Source: an uncultured Mailhella sp.
GTDB lineage: Bacteria > Desulfobacterota > Desulfovibrionia > Desulfovibrionales > Desulfovibrionaceae
Assembly (NCBI GenBank): GCA_948482415.1
Contig: CAOMFZ010000104.1
Location: forward strand, 1-7,936
DNA length: 7,936 bases
Direction: 5' to 3'
The notes under the pieces are model-generated. The model saw only the letters and a list, made by a program, of their open reading frames with translations, made no database searches and had not been told where the DNA came from. Position 1 is the stretch's first letter, and the number at the start of each line of letters is the position of its first letter. Position numbers and translations under genes: made by a program. Shown one piece after another: positions 1-6,620 of the stretch.

Positions 1-1026
1 GATATTGCAGACAATGGCTTCATCTTTCATATTATTCAAATGTTCACCGGTAAGAACATGATAGTTGCCTGTTGCAGTGACATAAATATCGGCAATAGGA
101 AGCGCATCTTCAACAGTGACAACTTCATAGCCTTCCATAGCAGCCTGCAGTGCACAAATCGGGTCAATTTCCGTGACAAGAACACGGGCACCAAATCCGC
201 GCATGGACTGTGCACAGCCCTTGCCCACATCACCATAACCGCAGACGCAGACAATTTTGCCTGCCATCATAATATCCGTAGCACGTTTAATACCGTCAGC
301 CAAAGATTCACGGCAGCCATAAAGGTTGTCAAATTTTGATTTGGTAACAGCATCGTTTACGTTGATTGCCGGGAACAATAATTTGCCGTTCTTTTCCATT
401 TGATATAAACGGTGTACGCCTGTTGTTGTTTCTTCAGAAACACCGCGAACAGCAGGAACAATTTTGTGCCAGCGTTTAGGGTCATTTTTATAGGAAAGTT
501 TGAGTCTTTCCATAATACATTCTTCTTCTTTGCTGCCGCATTTTTTATCGAGGAAAGCGGGGTCATTTTCAGCCTGATAGCCATAGTGGATAAGAAGTGT
601 TGCATCGCCGCCGTCGTCAACAATAAGATCAGGACCGGAACCGTCAGGCCAGGTAAGTGCCATTTCAGTGCACCACCAGTAATCTTCAAGGCTTTCACCT
701 TTCCATGCAAAAACTTTAGCAAAGCCTTGTTCTACAATAGCTGCCGCTGCATGATCCTGTGTTGAAAAAATATTGCAGGAAGCCCAGCGGATATCAGCGC
801 CAAGGGCGTGCAGGGTTTTAATCAGCATTGCAGTTTGAATGGTCATGTGCAAAGAACCCGTGATTTTCAAACCTTTCAGCGGTTTTTCTTTGCCATAACG
901 AGCAATAAGCTCCATAAGCCCCGGCATTTCGCGTTCTGATAATTGCATTTCTTTTTTACCAAAATCAGCAAGGCTTAAATCTGCAACTTTATGATTTAAG
1001 CTAAGATCTAATTCTTTTGCAGCCAT
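1..1026 (-). CDS. ahcY: S-adenosylhomocysteine hydrolase (adenosylhomocysteinase), 3' end outside the window
   Basis: This cytoplasmic, NAD-dependent enzyme of the SAM cycle hydrolyses S-adenosylhomocysteine to adenosine and homocysteine. The 342 visible codons run without a stop from ATG at 1026 to the window edge. Seen in order: an N-terminal substrate region with GSLHMTIQTA, DDGGD at residues 137-141, TTTGVHRLY near 200, catalytic Lys229 and Asp233 in VTKSKFD, and the NAD-binding loop GYGDVGKG at 263-270. The visible part ends at AIVCNI, just before the expected GHFDNEI motif. About 40 extra residues before TTTGVHRLY match the long bacterial form of the family, so a full length near 470 residues is expected and roughly 130 are missing. 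The start follows a good ribosome site (AGGAG, 6-7 bases upstream) that overlaps the sahR stop codon. Only 9 bases separate the two genes, so they are co-transcribed. Identity is very secure. Confidence 0.97.
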   Translation of the reverse strand, partial: MAAKELDLSLNHKVADLSLADFGKKEMQLSEREMPGLMELIARYGKEKPLKGLKITGSLHMTIQTAMLIKTLHALGADIRWASCNIFSTQDHAAAAIVEQGFAKVFAWKGESLEDYWWCTEMALTWPDGSGPDLIVDDGGDATLLIHYGYQAENDPAFLDKKCGSKEEECIMERLKLSYKNDPKRWHKIVPAVRGVSEETTTGVHRLYQMEKNGKLLFPAINVNDAVTKSKFDNLYGCRESLADGIKRATDIMMAGKIVCVCGYGDVGKGCAQSMRGFGARVLVTEIDPICALQAAMEGYEVVTVEDALPIADIYVTATGNYHVLTGEHLNNMKDEAIVCNI

Positions 1027-1035
1027 GAAAATCTC

Positions 1036-1965
1036 CTATGATTTTTGTGCAATGAGTAAATGTAACTGTAAACCCATTTTCACTTTTTGTGTTTTATATT
1101 CTGTTATGTTAAAGCCAAATTCCTGCAAATAACTTTCCAGATTTTCTTTTGAAAAACCAAGCCATCTGTCGCCGTAATTGCGTCGCATTTTTTCTTCTTT
1201 ATGCTGAACAAAATCACTAATGAATAAAAGCCCCTGCGGCGCAAGTACACGCTCAATTTCAGACAAGGCAATACGGGGGTCCGATAAATGATGCAAAACC
1301 AAATTAATACAGGCAAAATCCGCTTCATTATCACGCAGCGGCAAATGGTCAAGTTCGCCAATCCGTAAGGATAAATGGGAAAGCTTGGCAAGATTATCAT
1401 TAAATCTGCGTCTTGCAAGATCAAGCATTTTGGGAGAACCGTCAACACCAATCACATTTTCACTTACTTCCAAAAGCTTATCTAAAACTTCCCCTGTGCC
1501 GCAGCCTAAATCAACAGCAATTTTACAGGTGGCAGGCACAGATTTTTTCACTTCTTTCGGAAGAGAAAAAGCTCCAAGCACTTCCTTGTTGAGCTCGTCC
1601 CAATCATCAGCAATACTATTGAAAAATTGACGGGTCTTTATAGCTCGTTCTTCAATAATTCGAGACGCAGCATCTAAATCATTTTGTAAGTCTTTGGAAA
1701 GAAAAGAAAACAGAGAAGAAAGAAAATTCTTATTTTCCCCTTCTTCAACAGCCTTATAAAAAACCCATAAACCGTCACGTCTTGCCTGCAGTAAACCTGC
1801 GTCAGATAAAATTTTTAAATGACGGGAAACACGGGATTGTCCCATATTGAGCAGCATGACAAGCTCATTCACAGAAAGCTCATAATGCCATAAAATATAG
1901 GCTAAACGCAGGCGTGTATCATCGGCTAATGCTTTGATATTTTTCAAAATATCATGACTGTTCAT
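1036..1965 (-). CDS. sahR: SahR-type ArsR-family repressor fused to a SAM-methyltransferase-like sensor domain
   Basis: A 309-residue DNA-binding regulator. Residues 1-75 are an ArsR-type winged helix: the helix-turn-helix covers about 32-60 (SVNELVMLLNMGQSRVSRHL) and the wing about 61-72. No cysteine-rich metal site of the ArsR/SmtB kind is present. Residues from about 115 on are a class I methyltransferase fold: motif I VDLGCGTGEV at 151-160, acidic Asp175 in VIGVDGSPKML, and LVLHHLSDP at 222-230. This architecture next to ahcY matches SahR, described in Desulfovibrio alaskensis as a repressor of SAM-cycle genes that SAH releases from DNA; there the methyltransferase-like domain acts as the SAH sensor. 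ATG at 1965 is preceded by AAAGG at 6-base spacing. The gene leads the sahR-ahcY operon and is probably autoregulated through the palindrome at 2069-2090. Family and domains are secure; the SahR assignment is inferred from architecture and context. Confidence 0.9.
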   Translation of the reverse strand: MNSHDILKNIKALADDTRLRLAYILWHYELSVNELVMLLNMGQSRVSRHLKILSDAGLLQARRDGLWVFYKAVEEGENKNFLSSLFSFLSKDLQNDLDAASRIIEERAIKTRQFFNSIADDWDELNKEVLGAFSLPKEVKKSVPATCKIAVDLGCGTGEVLDKLLEVSENVIGVDGSPKMLDLARRRFNDNLAKLSHLSLRIGELDHLPLRDNEADFACINLVLHHLSDPRIALSEIERVLAPQGLLFISDFVQHKEEKMRRNYGDRWLGFSKENLESYLQEFGFNITEYKTQKVKMGLQLHLLIAQKS

Positions 1966-1969
1966 AGAT

Positions 1970-1981
1970 AACCTTTAGGTT
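1970..1981 (-). promoter_or_regulatory. sahR ribosome-binding site inside a small inverted repeat
   Basis: On the minus strand AAAGG lies 6 bases before the sahR ATG and is the only plausible Shine-Dalgarno sequence. It sits within AACC-TAAA-GGTT, which could form a 4-bp stem covering part of the site. The stem is too short to claim translational control. Confidence 0.5.
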
Positions 1982-1987
1982 AAGTTC

Positions 1988-2011
1988 AGCAATTCCTTTT
2001 ATAAAATTGCT
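1988..2011 (-). other. 7-bp hairpin in the predicted sahR leader
   Basis: AGCAATT and AATTGCT are perfect inverted arms (1988-1994 and 2005-2011) around a 10-base AT-rich loop. They lie in the roughly 60-base leader predicted between the sahR transcription start and the start codon. There is no following T-run that would make it a terminator or attenuator. Function unknown; it may be a chance stem in AT-rich DNA. Confidence 0.35.
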
Positions 2012-2022
2012 TCAAAATATAC

Positions 2023-2029
2023 ATTGATA
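2023..2029. promoter_or_regulatory. Possible second SahR half-site at the sahR transcription start
   Basis: ATTGATA repeats seven bases of the right arm of the perfect palindrome at 2069-2090. It overlaps the predicted sahR start near 2027. Its centre is about 53-54 bases, close to five helical turns, from the centre of the palindrome, so two bound dimers could lie on the same DNA face. No good matching second arm is visible, so this is only a half-site and could be chance in AT-rich sequence. Confidence 0.35.
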
Positions 2030-2033
2030 CTTG

Positions 2034-2062
2034 TTTATATCCAAATATCCTTATACAGTCAA
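2034..2062 (-). promoter_or_regulatory. Sigma70-like promoter for sahR-ahcY
   Basis: Read on the minus strand, TTGACT (2062-2057) and TATAAA (2039-2034) are separated by exactly 17 bases, each one base from the consensus hexamer. Transcription would start near 2027, giving a leader of about 60 bases before the sahR ATG. The probable SahR operator ends 6 bases upstream of the -35 element. Confidence 0.75.
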
Positions 2063-2068
2063 GTTAAA

Positions 2069-2090
2069 TATATCAATTTTTATTGATATA
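2069..2090. promoter_or_regulatory. 22-bp perfect inverted repeat, probable SahR operator
   Basis: Two perfectly complementary 9-base arms, TATATCAAT and ATTGATATA, flank the spacer TTTT. An inverted repeat of this size suits a dimeric winged-helix repressor, and it lies between the divergent sahR and mnmA genes. Relative to the predicted sahR start it covers about -42 to -63, immediately upstream of the -35 element. SahR is the only regulator gene in view, so it is the natural candidate ligand. I could not compare the site with the published SahR motif. Confidence 0.7.
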
Positions 2091-2102
2091 AATGTTAATT
2101 TC

Positions 2103-2131
2103 TTGCGTCAGATATGGAAATCAGCTATATT
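2103..2131 (+). promoter_or_regulatory. Candidate mnmA promoter, possibly giving a leaderless mRNA
   Basis: TTGCGT (2103-2108) and TATATT (2126-2131) are spaced by 17 bases. The -10 is one base from consensus; the -35 keeps only TTG. The bases after the -10 are TT-free of purines until A2139: a run of six C precedes the ATG. Because transcription prefers to start on a purine 6-8 bases after the -10, the A of the ATG itself is the best start point. Confidence 0.45.
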
Positions 2132-2138
2132 TCCCCCC

Positions 2139-3293
2139 ATGAAAACAGCAGTTGCAGTCAGCGGCGGCATTGACAGTTTATATGCCCTTATAACGCTTAA
2201 AGAACAGGGACATGAAGTCTTTGCTCTTCATGCGCGTTTTATCGATACACAAAATGATGTTGTGCCTGCCCTTCAAAAAACATGCGATTTTTTAAATATT
2301 CCACTCCATGTTGTTGATTTAAAAAATGATTTCAAGAATGAAGTAATTGCACCTTTCTTTGCTTTTTATCAAAATGCAAAGACACCTAATCCCTGTGCGC
2401 TCTGCAATAAAAACATGAAATTTGGCAAACTTTTTGAAAAGGCACGAGAATTAGGGGCTGAAAAACTCGCCACCGGGCATTATGTTCGCTTGGCAAACTT
2501 TAAAAATAATTTAACGAATGATTACGGTTTATGCATTCAATGCGCTAAAGATAATAAAAAAGACCAAAGTTATTTTCTTGCCCTGACAAAAATTGAAAAC
2601 TTGCAGTCTGCCCTTTTTCCTTTGGCTGAAAAGACAAAAGAACAAATCCGCCAGGAATTAATGGACAAAAATATTCCCGTTCCCTGTCCAAAAGAAAGTC
2701 AGGAAATTTGTTTTGTTCCCAATGATGACTACCGCTCTTTTTTATTGAATAATGCTGAACAATATCAGTTCGAAGCCGAACATGCAGGCAATGTGTATTA
2801 CCTTGACCCGAAAACTCAAAAAACAAAAAAAATCGCTGAACATAAAGGACTGTGGGCATACACTGAGGGACAGCGCAAAGGGCTTGGCATTGCCTGGACA
2901 GAACCATTATATGTTGTGAAGCGAAATTATGAAGATAACAGCCTTTACGTCAGCACAAAAGGAGCCATTAACACAAAGTATGCCACAGCTGACAGGCTGA
3001 ATTTTCTTGTGCTGCCCCATTTATGGGCAGGACAACTCTATGCCCGCACACGTTTTCGTGAAAAACAAAGCCCCTGCAACATATATATAATAAACATTCA
3101 AGAAAAACTTGAAGTTTTAATTGATAACCCAAGTAACTCAAAAGAATTAGAAGCTATGCATGCAATTCTTGAAAACCCGGAAACAAGGCTTTACGTTGAA
3201 TTTACAGAAGAAAAACAAATTTATGCTCCCGGGCAAATTCTCGCTGTTTATGATGAAAAAGGATTTTTACTGGCAGGCGGAATTTTGGTATAA
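2139..3293 (+). CDS. mnmA: tRNA-specific 2-thiouridylase MnmA
   Basis: This ATP-dependent enzyme places sulfur on C2 of wobble uridine-34 in the tRNAs for Lys, Glu and Gln; sulfur comes from a relay or a desulfurase partner. The 384-residue product is within the normal family length. Seen: PP-loop SGGIDS at 8-13 for ATP adenylation, catalytic Cys86 in TPNPCALCNK, ATGHYVR at 111-117, KDQSYFL at 141-147, the second catalytic cysteine Cys191 in ESQEICFV, and the GLWAYTEGQRKGLGI block near 237-251, followed by the C-terminal beta-barrel. ATG at 2139 is chosen because the PP-loop lies at the usual distance from it. The in-frame upstream extension back to a TTG at 2031 would read through the operator and the sahR promoter. 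No Shine-Dalgarno sequence lies at a useful distance. The gene is divergent from sahR and converges on dinB 24 bases away. Confidence 0.95.
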   Translation: MKTAVAVSGGIDSLYALITLKEQGHEVFALHARFIDTQNDVVPALQKTCDFLNIPLHVVDLKNDFKNEVIAPFFAFYQNAKTPNPCALCNKNMKFGKLFEKARELGAEKLATGHYVRLANFKNNLTNDYGLCIQCAKDNKKDQSYFLALTKIENLQSALFPLAEKTKEQIRQELMDKNIPVPCPKESQEICFVPNDDYRSFLLNNAEQYQFEAEHAGNVYYLDPKTQKTKKIAEHKGLWAYTEGQRKGLGIAWTEPLYVVKRNYEDNSLYVSTKGAINTKYATADRLNFLVLPHLWAGQLYARTRFREKQSPCNIYIINIQEKLEVLIDNPSNSKELEAMHAILENPETRLYVEFTEEKQIYAPGQILAVYDEKGFLLAGGILV

Positions 3294-3317
3294 TATTTTG
3301 CAGGACTGCCATATTTT

Positions 3318-4517
3318 TCATTCATTCTTAGAAAAAAAGAGCTGCCCACGCACAATTGCGGATTTTCCGTATTTTTCCCGTAATTCATCAAGCGCTGCAT
3401 CTAAATTATTGCGTTTTTCTTCAATGTTTTCTTTTGTTTCTTCTTTATCTTCAAGCACAGAAAATAAAGAAAGCTGTTTATTTTCAATCAGTTCCTCAAA
3501 ACCGGAAACACCCAGCCCTATCAGGCGCACAGGTTTTGGCAGCGTCATTTCATCAAGCAATAAGCAGGCATTTTGATAAATCGTGTCTGTGGCATTCGTT
3601 CTGTTTTCCAGAGTTAATTGCCTTGTGATTTGTTTAAAATCTGCAAATTTTATTTTTATGGTAACCGTTCTTCCTTTAAGATTTTGCTTGCGTAAGCCGG
3701 TTCCAACCCGTTCGGCATGGACAAGCAGCCATTTTTTCAGCACAGCTTTATCCGTCACATTCTCATCAAGCGTTGTTTCTGCACTTTCTGATTTTCGCTC
3801 TGTATACGGTTCCACTTCACGGGTATCAATGCCGCTTGCCCTTGCATAGAGCACAGCGCCTGCCTTACCAAATTTTTCTTCCCAAAACGCTTTATCAATA
3901 TTCAAAACATCAGCACATTTTTTTATGCCTAGTTTTTTTAATTCTTCGAGAAACTTCTTCCCTACTCCCGGAATTTTCGCAATGGATAATTCTTTCAAAT
4001 ACTCCGGCATATCAGCATAGGAAATCATAAAAATCCCATGGGGTTTTCTTTCATCAGAAGCTATTTTCGCCAAAAATTTAATCGGAGCAATGCCAATGGA
4101 ACAGGACAGTCCGTCTGTTTTGGTATAAATTTCTTTCTGCAAAGCTCGGGCAATTTCAAGAGGTGTGCCAAACAAATTTTCCAGTCCTGTAATATCTAAA
4201 TATGCTTCATCAATGGACGCCATTTCTACCAGCGGTGAATAATTTTGCAAAATCGCATGAATTTGCCCTGACACTTCAGCATAGACCTTTCCTCGCGGAG
4301 AAATAAAAATCCCCTGCGGACATTTTCTTTTTGCTTCAAAAATCGGCATGGCAGAATGGACACCAAATTTTCTCGCTTCATAGGAACAGGTGGAGACGAC
4401 CCCTCTTGTTTTTCCACCAACAATGAGCGGTTTATTCCTGTATTCCGGATTGTCGCGCTGCTCTATGGAAGCATAAAAAGCATCCATATCCACATGCATA
4501 ATATATTTTTCATGCAT
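3318..4517 (-). CDS. dinB: DNA polymerase IV (Y-family translesion polymerase)
   Basis: An error-prone polymerase that extends DNA past lesions and mismatched ends, recruited by the sliding clamp. From ATG at 4517 the product has 399 residues. Seen: catalytic HVDMDAFYASIE near the N-terminus with two metal-binding Asp and Tyr in the usual steric-gate place, the second catalytic block SIDEAYLDIT near 101-110, CSIGIAPIKFLAKIASD near 139-155, a helix-hairpin-helix IPGVGKK near 182-188, and a little-finger domain with LIGLGVSGF. The clamp-binding motif QLSLF lies about 50 residues from the end; the tail after it is charged and helical. A GTG nine bases upstream in frame is rejected as start because it forms part of the ribosome site AGGTG. 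I see no convincing promoter or LexA box, so SOS control cannot be claimed. Confidence 0.95.
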   Translation of the reverse strand: MHEKYIMHVDMDAFYASIEQRDNPEYRNKPLIVGGKTRGVVSTCSYEARKFGVHSAMPIFEAKRKCPQGIFISPRGKVYAEVSGQIHAILQNYSPLVEMASIDEAYLDITGLENLFGTPLEIARALQKEIYTKTDGLSCSIGIAPIKFLAKIASDERKPHGIFMISYADMPEYLKELSIAKIPGVGKKFLEELKKLGIKKCADVLNIDKAFWEEKFGKAGAVLYARASGIDTREVEPYTERKSESAETTLDENVTDKAVLKKWLLVHAERVGTGLRKQNLKGRTVTIKIKFADFKQITRQLTLENRTNATDTIYQNACLLLDEMTLPKPVRLIGLGVSGFEELIENKQLSLFSVLEDKEETKENIEEKRNNLDAALDELREKYGKSAIVRGQLFFSKNE

Positions 4518-4523
4518 AAATTT

Positions 4524-4528
4524 CACCT
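4524..4528 (-). promoter_or_regulatory. dinB ribosome-binding site that decides the start
   Basis: AGGTG on the minus strand lies 6 bases upstream of ATG 4517. The alternative in-frame GTG at 4526 is contained in this site and has no purine-rich sequence of its own upstream, so the ATG is preferred. Confidence 0.7.
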
Positions 4529-4555
4529 GAAATCATAAATATCACAGAATAACCC

Positions 4556-4572
4556 AAAAAAAAAGTTTTTTT
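4556..4572. promoter_or_regulatory. A-tract/T-tract block upstream of the speA promoter
   Basis: Nine A, one G, then seven T. The block covers about -65 to -49 relative to the predicted speA start, the zone where AT-rich UP elements bind the RNA polymerase alpha subunit, and such tracts bend DNA. It may serve speA, dinB or both; activity is inferred from position only. Confidence 0.4.
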
Positions 4573-4585
4573 CGCTAAAATATCC

Positions 4586-4614
4586 GTGACATATACCTTA
4601 AATTAAGCTATAAA
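4586..4614 (+). promoter_or_regulatory. Sigma70-like promoter for speA
   Basis: GTGACA (4586-4591) and TATAAA (4609-4614) are 17 bases apart, each one mismatch from consensus. Transcription would begin near 4621, giving a leader of about 29 bases before the speA start. Confidence 0.7.
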
Positions 4615-4636
4615 AAGATAACTACATCACCGTTTA

Positions 4637-4652
4637 TGAGGATAACAAATTG
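4637..4652 (+). promoter_or_regulatory. speA ribosome-binding site with TTG start codon
   Basis: TGAGGAT precedes TTG at 4650, with 8 bases between GAGG and the start codon. The ATG at 4636 is out of frame, and there is no in-frame ATG before the conserved N-terminal block, so the rare TTG start is supported by spacing and homology. Confidence 0.7.
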
Positions 4653-6572
4653 GCAAAGAAAACTTCACAAAAAAAATGGAGCATTGAGGATTCCGCTGAA
4701 TTATACGGAATTCGTAACTGGGGAGCTGGTTATTTTAACATTAATGAACAAGGTGAAGTGACAATAAAGCCTTTCGGCATACAGGGCGGACCGGAAATAA
4801 GTGTCAATGAAATTATCCAGGAAATAAAAGCACGCGGCTATAATATGCCCGTTCTTCTGCGCATTGAAAATATTCTTGATTCTCAAATTTCACGCATACA
4901 TCATTGCTTTCATGACGCTATCGTCCAGCTTGGCTACAAAGGCGAATACCGCGGCGTTTTTCCGATTAAAGTAAACCAGCAGCAGCAAGTTGTTGAAGAA
5001 ATCGCTGATTTTGGCAAAAGCTTCCACCACGGCTTGGAAGTGGGGTCCAAAGCAGAACTGATTGCCGCTGTTTCCCAGGTAAAAAGCCGCAAAGCCTGCC
5101 TTATCTGCAATGGTTATAAAGATGAAGAATTTATCGACCTTGGCTTAAATGCCATGCGCCTTGGCTATAACTGCATTTTTGTGCTGGAAATGCCGGGCGA
5201 GCTTGATACTATTTTGGAACGGGCTCAAGCTCTCAAGGTTATCCCGCAAATCGGCGTCCGCGTAAAACTCAGCACCAAAGCAACAACCGGACACTGGGCA
5301 GAATCAGGCGGCGAACGTTCTTCCTTTGGTTTGACCTCTGCACAAATTTGTGATGTTGTTGATACGCTGAAAGCCAATAATATGCTTGATAGCCTCAAAC
5401 TCCTGCACTATCATTTAGGCTCACAGATTCCCAATATCCGCGACATTCGTTCTGCGGTTATGGAAGCCAGCCGCATTTATGCTGGGCTTGTGCAGGAAGG
5501 CGCCGGCATGGGCTATATTGACCTTGGCGGCGGTCTTGCCGTTGACTATGACGGTTCCCATACAAACTATGTAAGTTCCCGCAACTATTCATTAAACGAA
5601 TACTGTACTGACGTTGTGGAATCAGTTATGACCATTATGGACGAACAAAATATTCCGCACCCTCATATTATTACGGAATCAGGCCGTGCCACTGTTGCCT
5701 ACTATTCAATTTTACTTTTCAATATTTTGGACGTAAGCCTTATTGAAATCGGCAGTTTGCCTGATACTCTTCCGGACGATACGCCGGAGTCTATTCTGAA
5801 CTTGAAAGAAGCCCTTGAAAACGTCAATGTCCGAAGTTTGCAGGAATGTTACAACGACGCCATGTATTATTATGATGAAACCCGTCAGCATTTTATTACA
5901 GGCCGCGTTACTTTGAGACAAAGAACCTTGGCTGAACGCTATTTCTGGGCTATTATGCGTTCTATTGCCGAAGAAAAGGATAAACTTAAAGTAGTGCCTA
6001 AAGAATTGCAGGAAATTGACTCCACTCTGGCAGATATTTATTACTGCAATTTCAGTGTATTCCAGTCTCTGCCTGACTCTTGGGCTATTGATCAGGTTTT
6101 CCCGATTATGCCTGTTCACCGCTTGAATGAATACCCTGAAAGACGCGGCATTTTATCTGATATGACCTGCGACAGCGACGGCAGAATTAATAACTTTATT
6201 GACATGCAGGGCATGAAAAATACCTTGGAACTCCATGCCTTGAACGACGGCGAAGAATATTATTTAGGAGCTTTTCTGGTCGGTGCGTATCAGGAAACCC
6301 TTGGCGATCTGCACAATCTTTTGGGCGATACCAATGTGGTTTCCATTCGTATTCAAGACGACGGAACCTATGAATTTGTCCGTGAAATCAGCGGAGATTC
6401 CGTTTCCGATATTCTTGCTTATGTTGAATATGACCCGCGCAGAATATTAGAAAATATCCGCCATAATGCAGAAAGAGCCGTACGCAATAAATGGATTACG
6501 CCGGCAGAACGTTTTGCGATTATGCAGGCTTTTGAAAGCGGCATGCGCGGTTATACCTATTTTGAAAGATAA
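4650..6572 (+). CDS. speA: Biosynthetic arginine decarboxylase
   Basis: A PLP enzyme that decarboxylates L-arginine to agmatine, the first step of putrescine and spermidine synthesis. The 640-residue product is of normal length for the SpeA family. Seen: an N-terminal family block (WSIEDSAELYGIRNWGAGYF, 10-29); the alanine-racemase-like barrel with PLP-binding Lys107 in FPIKVNQQQQ, HHGLEVGSKAEL at 126-137, HYHLGSQ at 253-259, the glycine-rich phosphate loop DLGGGLAVDY at 291-300 and ESGRA at 343-347; then an inserted helical region and the C-terminal barrel with catalytic Cys507 in CDSDG and GAYQETLGDLHNLLGD at 545-560. All expected catalytic residues are present. The protein starts with TTG, behind a good ribosome site. 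It is the first gene of an operon with the carboxynorspermidine dehydrogenase gene 48 bases downstream. Agmatine must be turned to putrescine by enzymes outside this window. Confidence 0.97.
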   Translation: MAKKTSQKKWSIEDSAELYGIRNWGAGYFNINEQGEVTIKPFGIQGGPEISVNEIIQEIKARGYNMPVLLRIENILDSQISRIHHCFHDAIVQLGYKGEYRGVFPIKVNQQQQVVEEIADFGKSFHHGLEVGSKAELIAAVSQVKSRKACLICNGYKDEEFIDLGLNAMRLGYNCIFVLEMPGELDTILERAQALKVIPQIGVRVKLSTKATTGHWAESGGERSSFGLTSAQICDVVDTLKANNMLDSLKLLHYHLGSQIPNIRDIRSAVMEASRIYAGLVQEGAGMGYIDLGGGLAVDYDGSHTNYVSSRNYSLNEYCTDVVESVMTIMDEQNIPHPHIITESGRATVAYYSILLFNILDVSLIEIGSLPDTLPDDTPESILNLKEALENVNVRSLQECYNDAMYYYDETRQHFITGRVTLRQRTLAERYFWAIMRSIAEEKDKLKVVPKELQEIDSTLADIYYCNFSVFQSLPDSWAIDQVFPIMPVHRLNEYPERRGILSDMTCDSDGRINNFIDMQGMKNTLELHALNDGEEYYLGAFLVGAYQETLGDLHNLLGDTNVVSIRIQDDGTYEFVREISGDSVSDILAYVEYDPRRILENIRHNAERAVRNKWITPAERFAIMQAFESGMRGYTYFER

Positions 6573-6620
6573 TATTTACAATAATAATTTTTTGTTAACA
6601 ATACATAAAGGAGTGAAAAT

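Noticed and set aside
412..765. Plus-strand open frame across ahcY
   Set aside because: It lies wholly within the well-supported ahcY coding region, resembles no family, and is a shadow frame.
1966..2030. SAH riboswitch before sahR-ahcY
   Set aside because: The leader is short and AT-rich, with only two weak stems; I see none of the GC-rich helices and pseudoknot expected of SAH riboswitches. A protein regulator is already present.
2031..2138. In-frame upstream extension of mnmA from a TTG at 2031
   Set aside because: It would add 36 residues with no family counterpart, has no ribosome site, and would overlap the sahR promoter and the perfect palindrome.
3272..3315. Terminator made from GGCAG (3272-3276) and CTGCC (3306-3310) followed by a T-run
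   Set aside because: A 5-bp stem with a 29-base loop is too weak to support, and its left arm lies in the mnmA coding sequence.
4527..4560. dinB promoter using TATGAT near 4536 as -10, or an SOS box
   Set aside because: The -35 match at 17 bases is poor and the start would fall inside the ribosome site. No inverted CTGT/ACAG or other recognised LexA box is visible.
5712..6119. Minus-strand open frame inside speA
   Set aside because: Shadow of the conserved speA coding sequence, with no ribosome site or recognisable domain.
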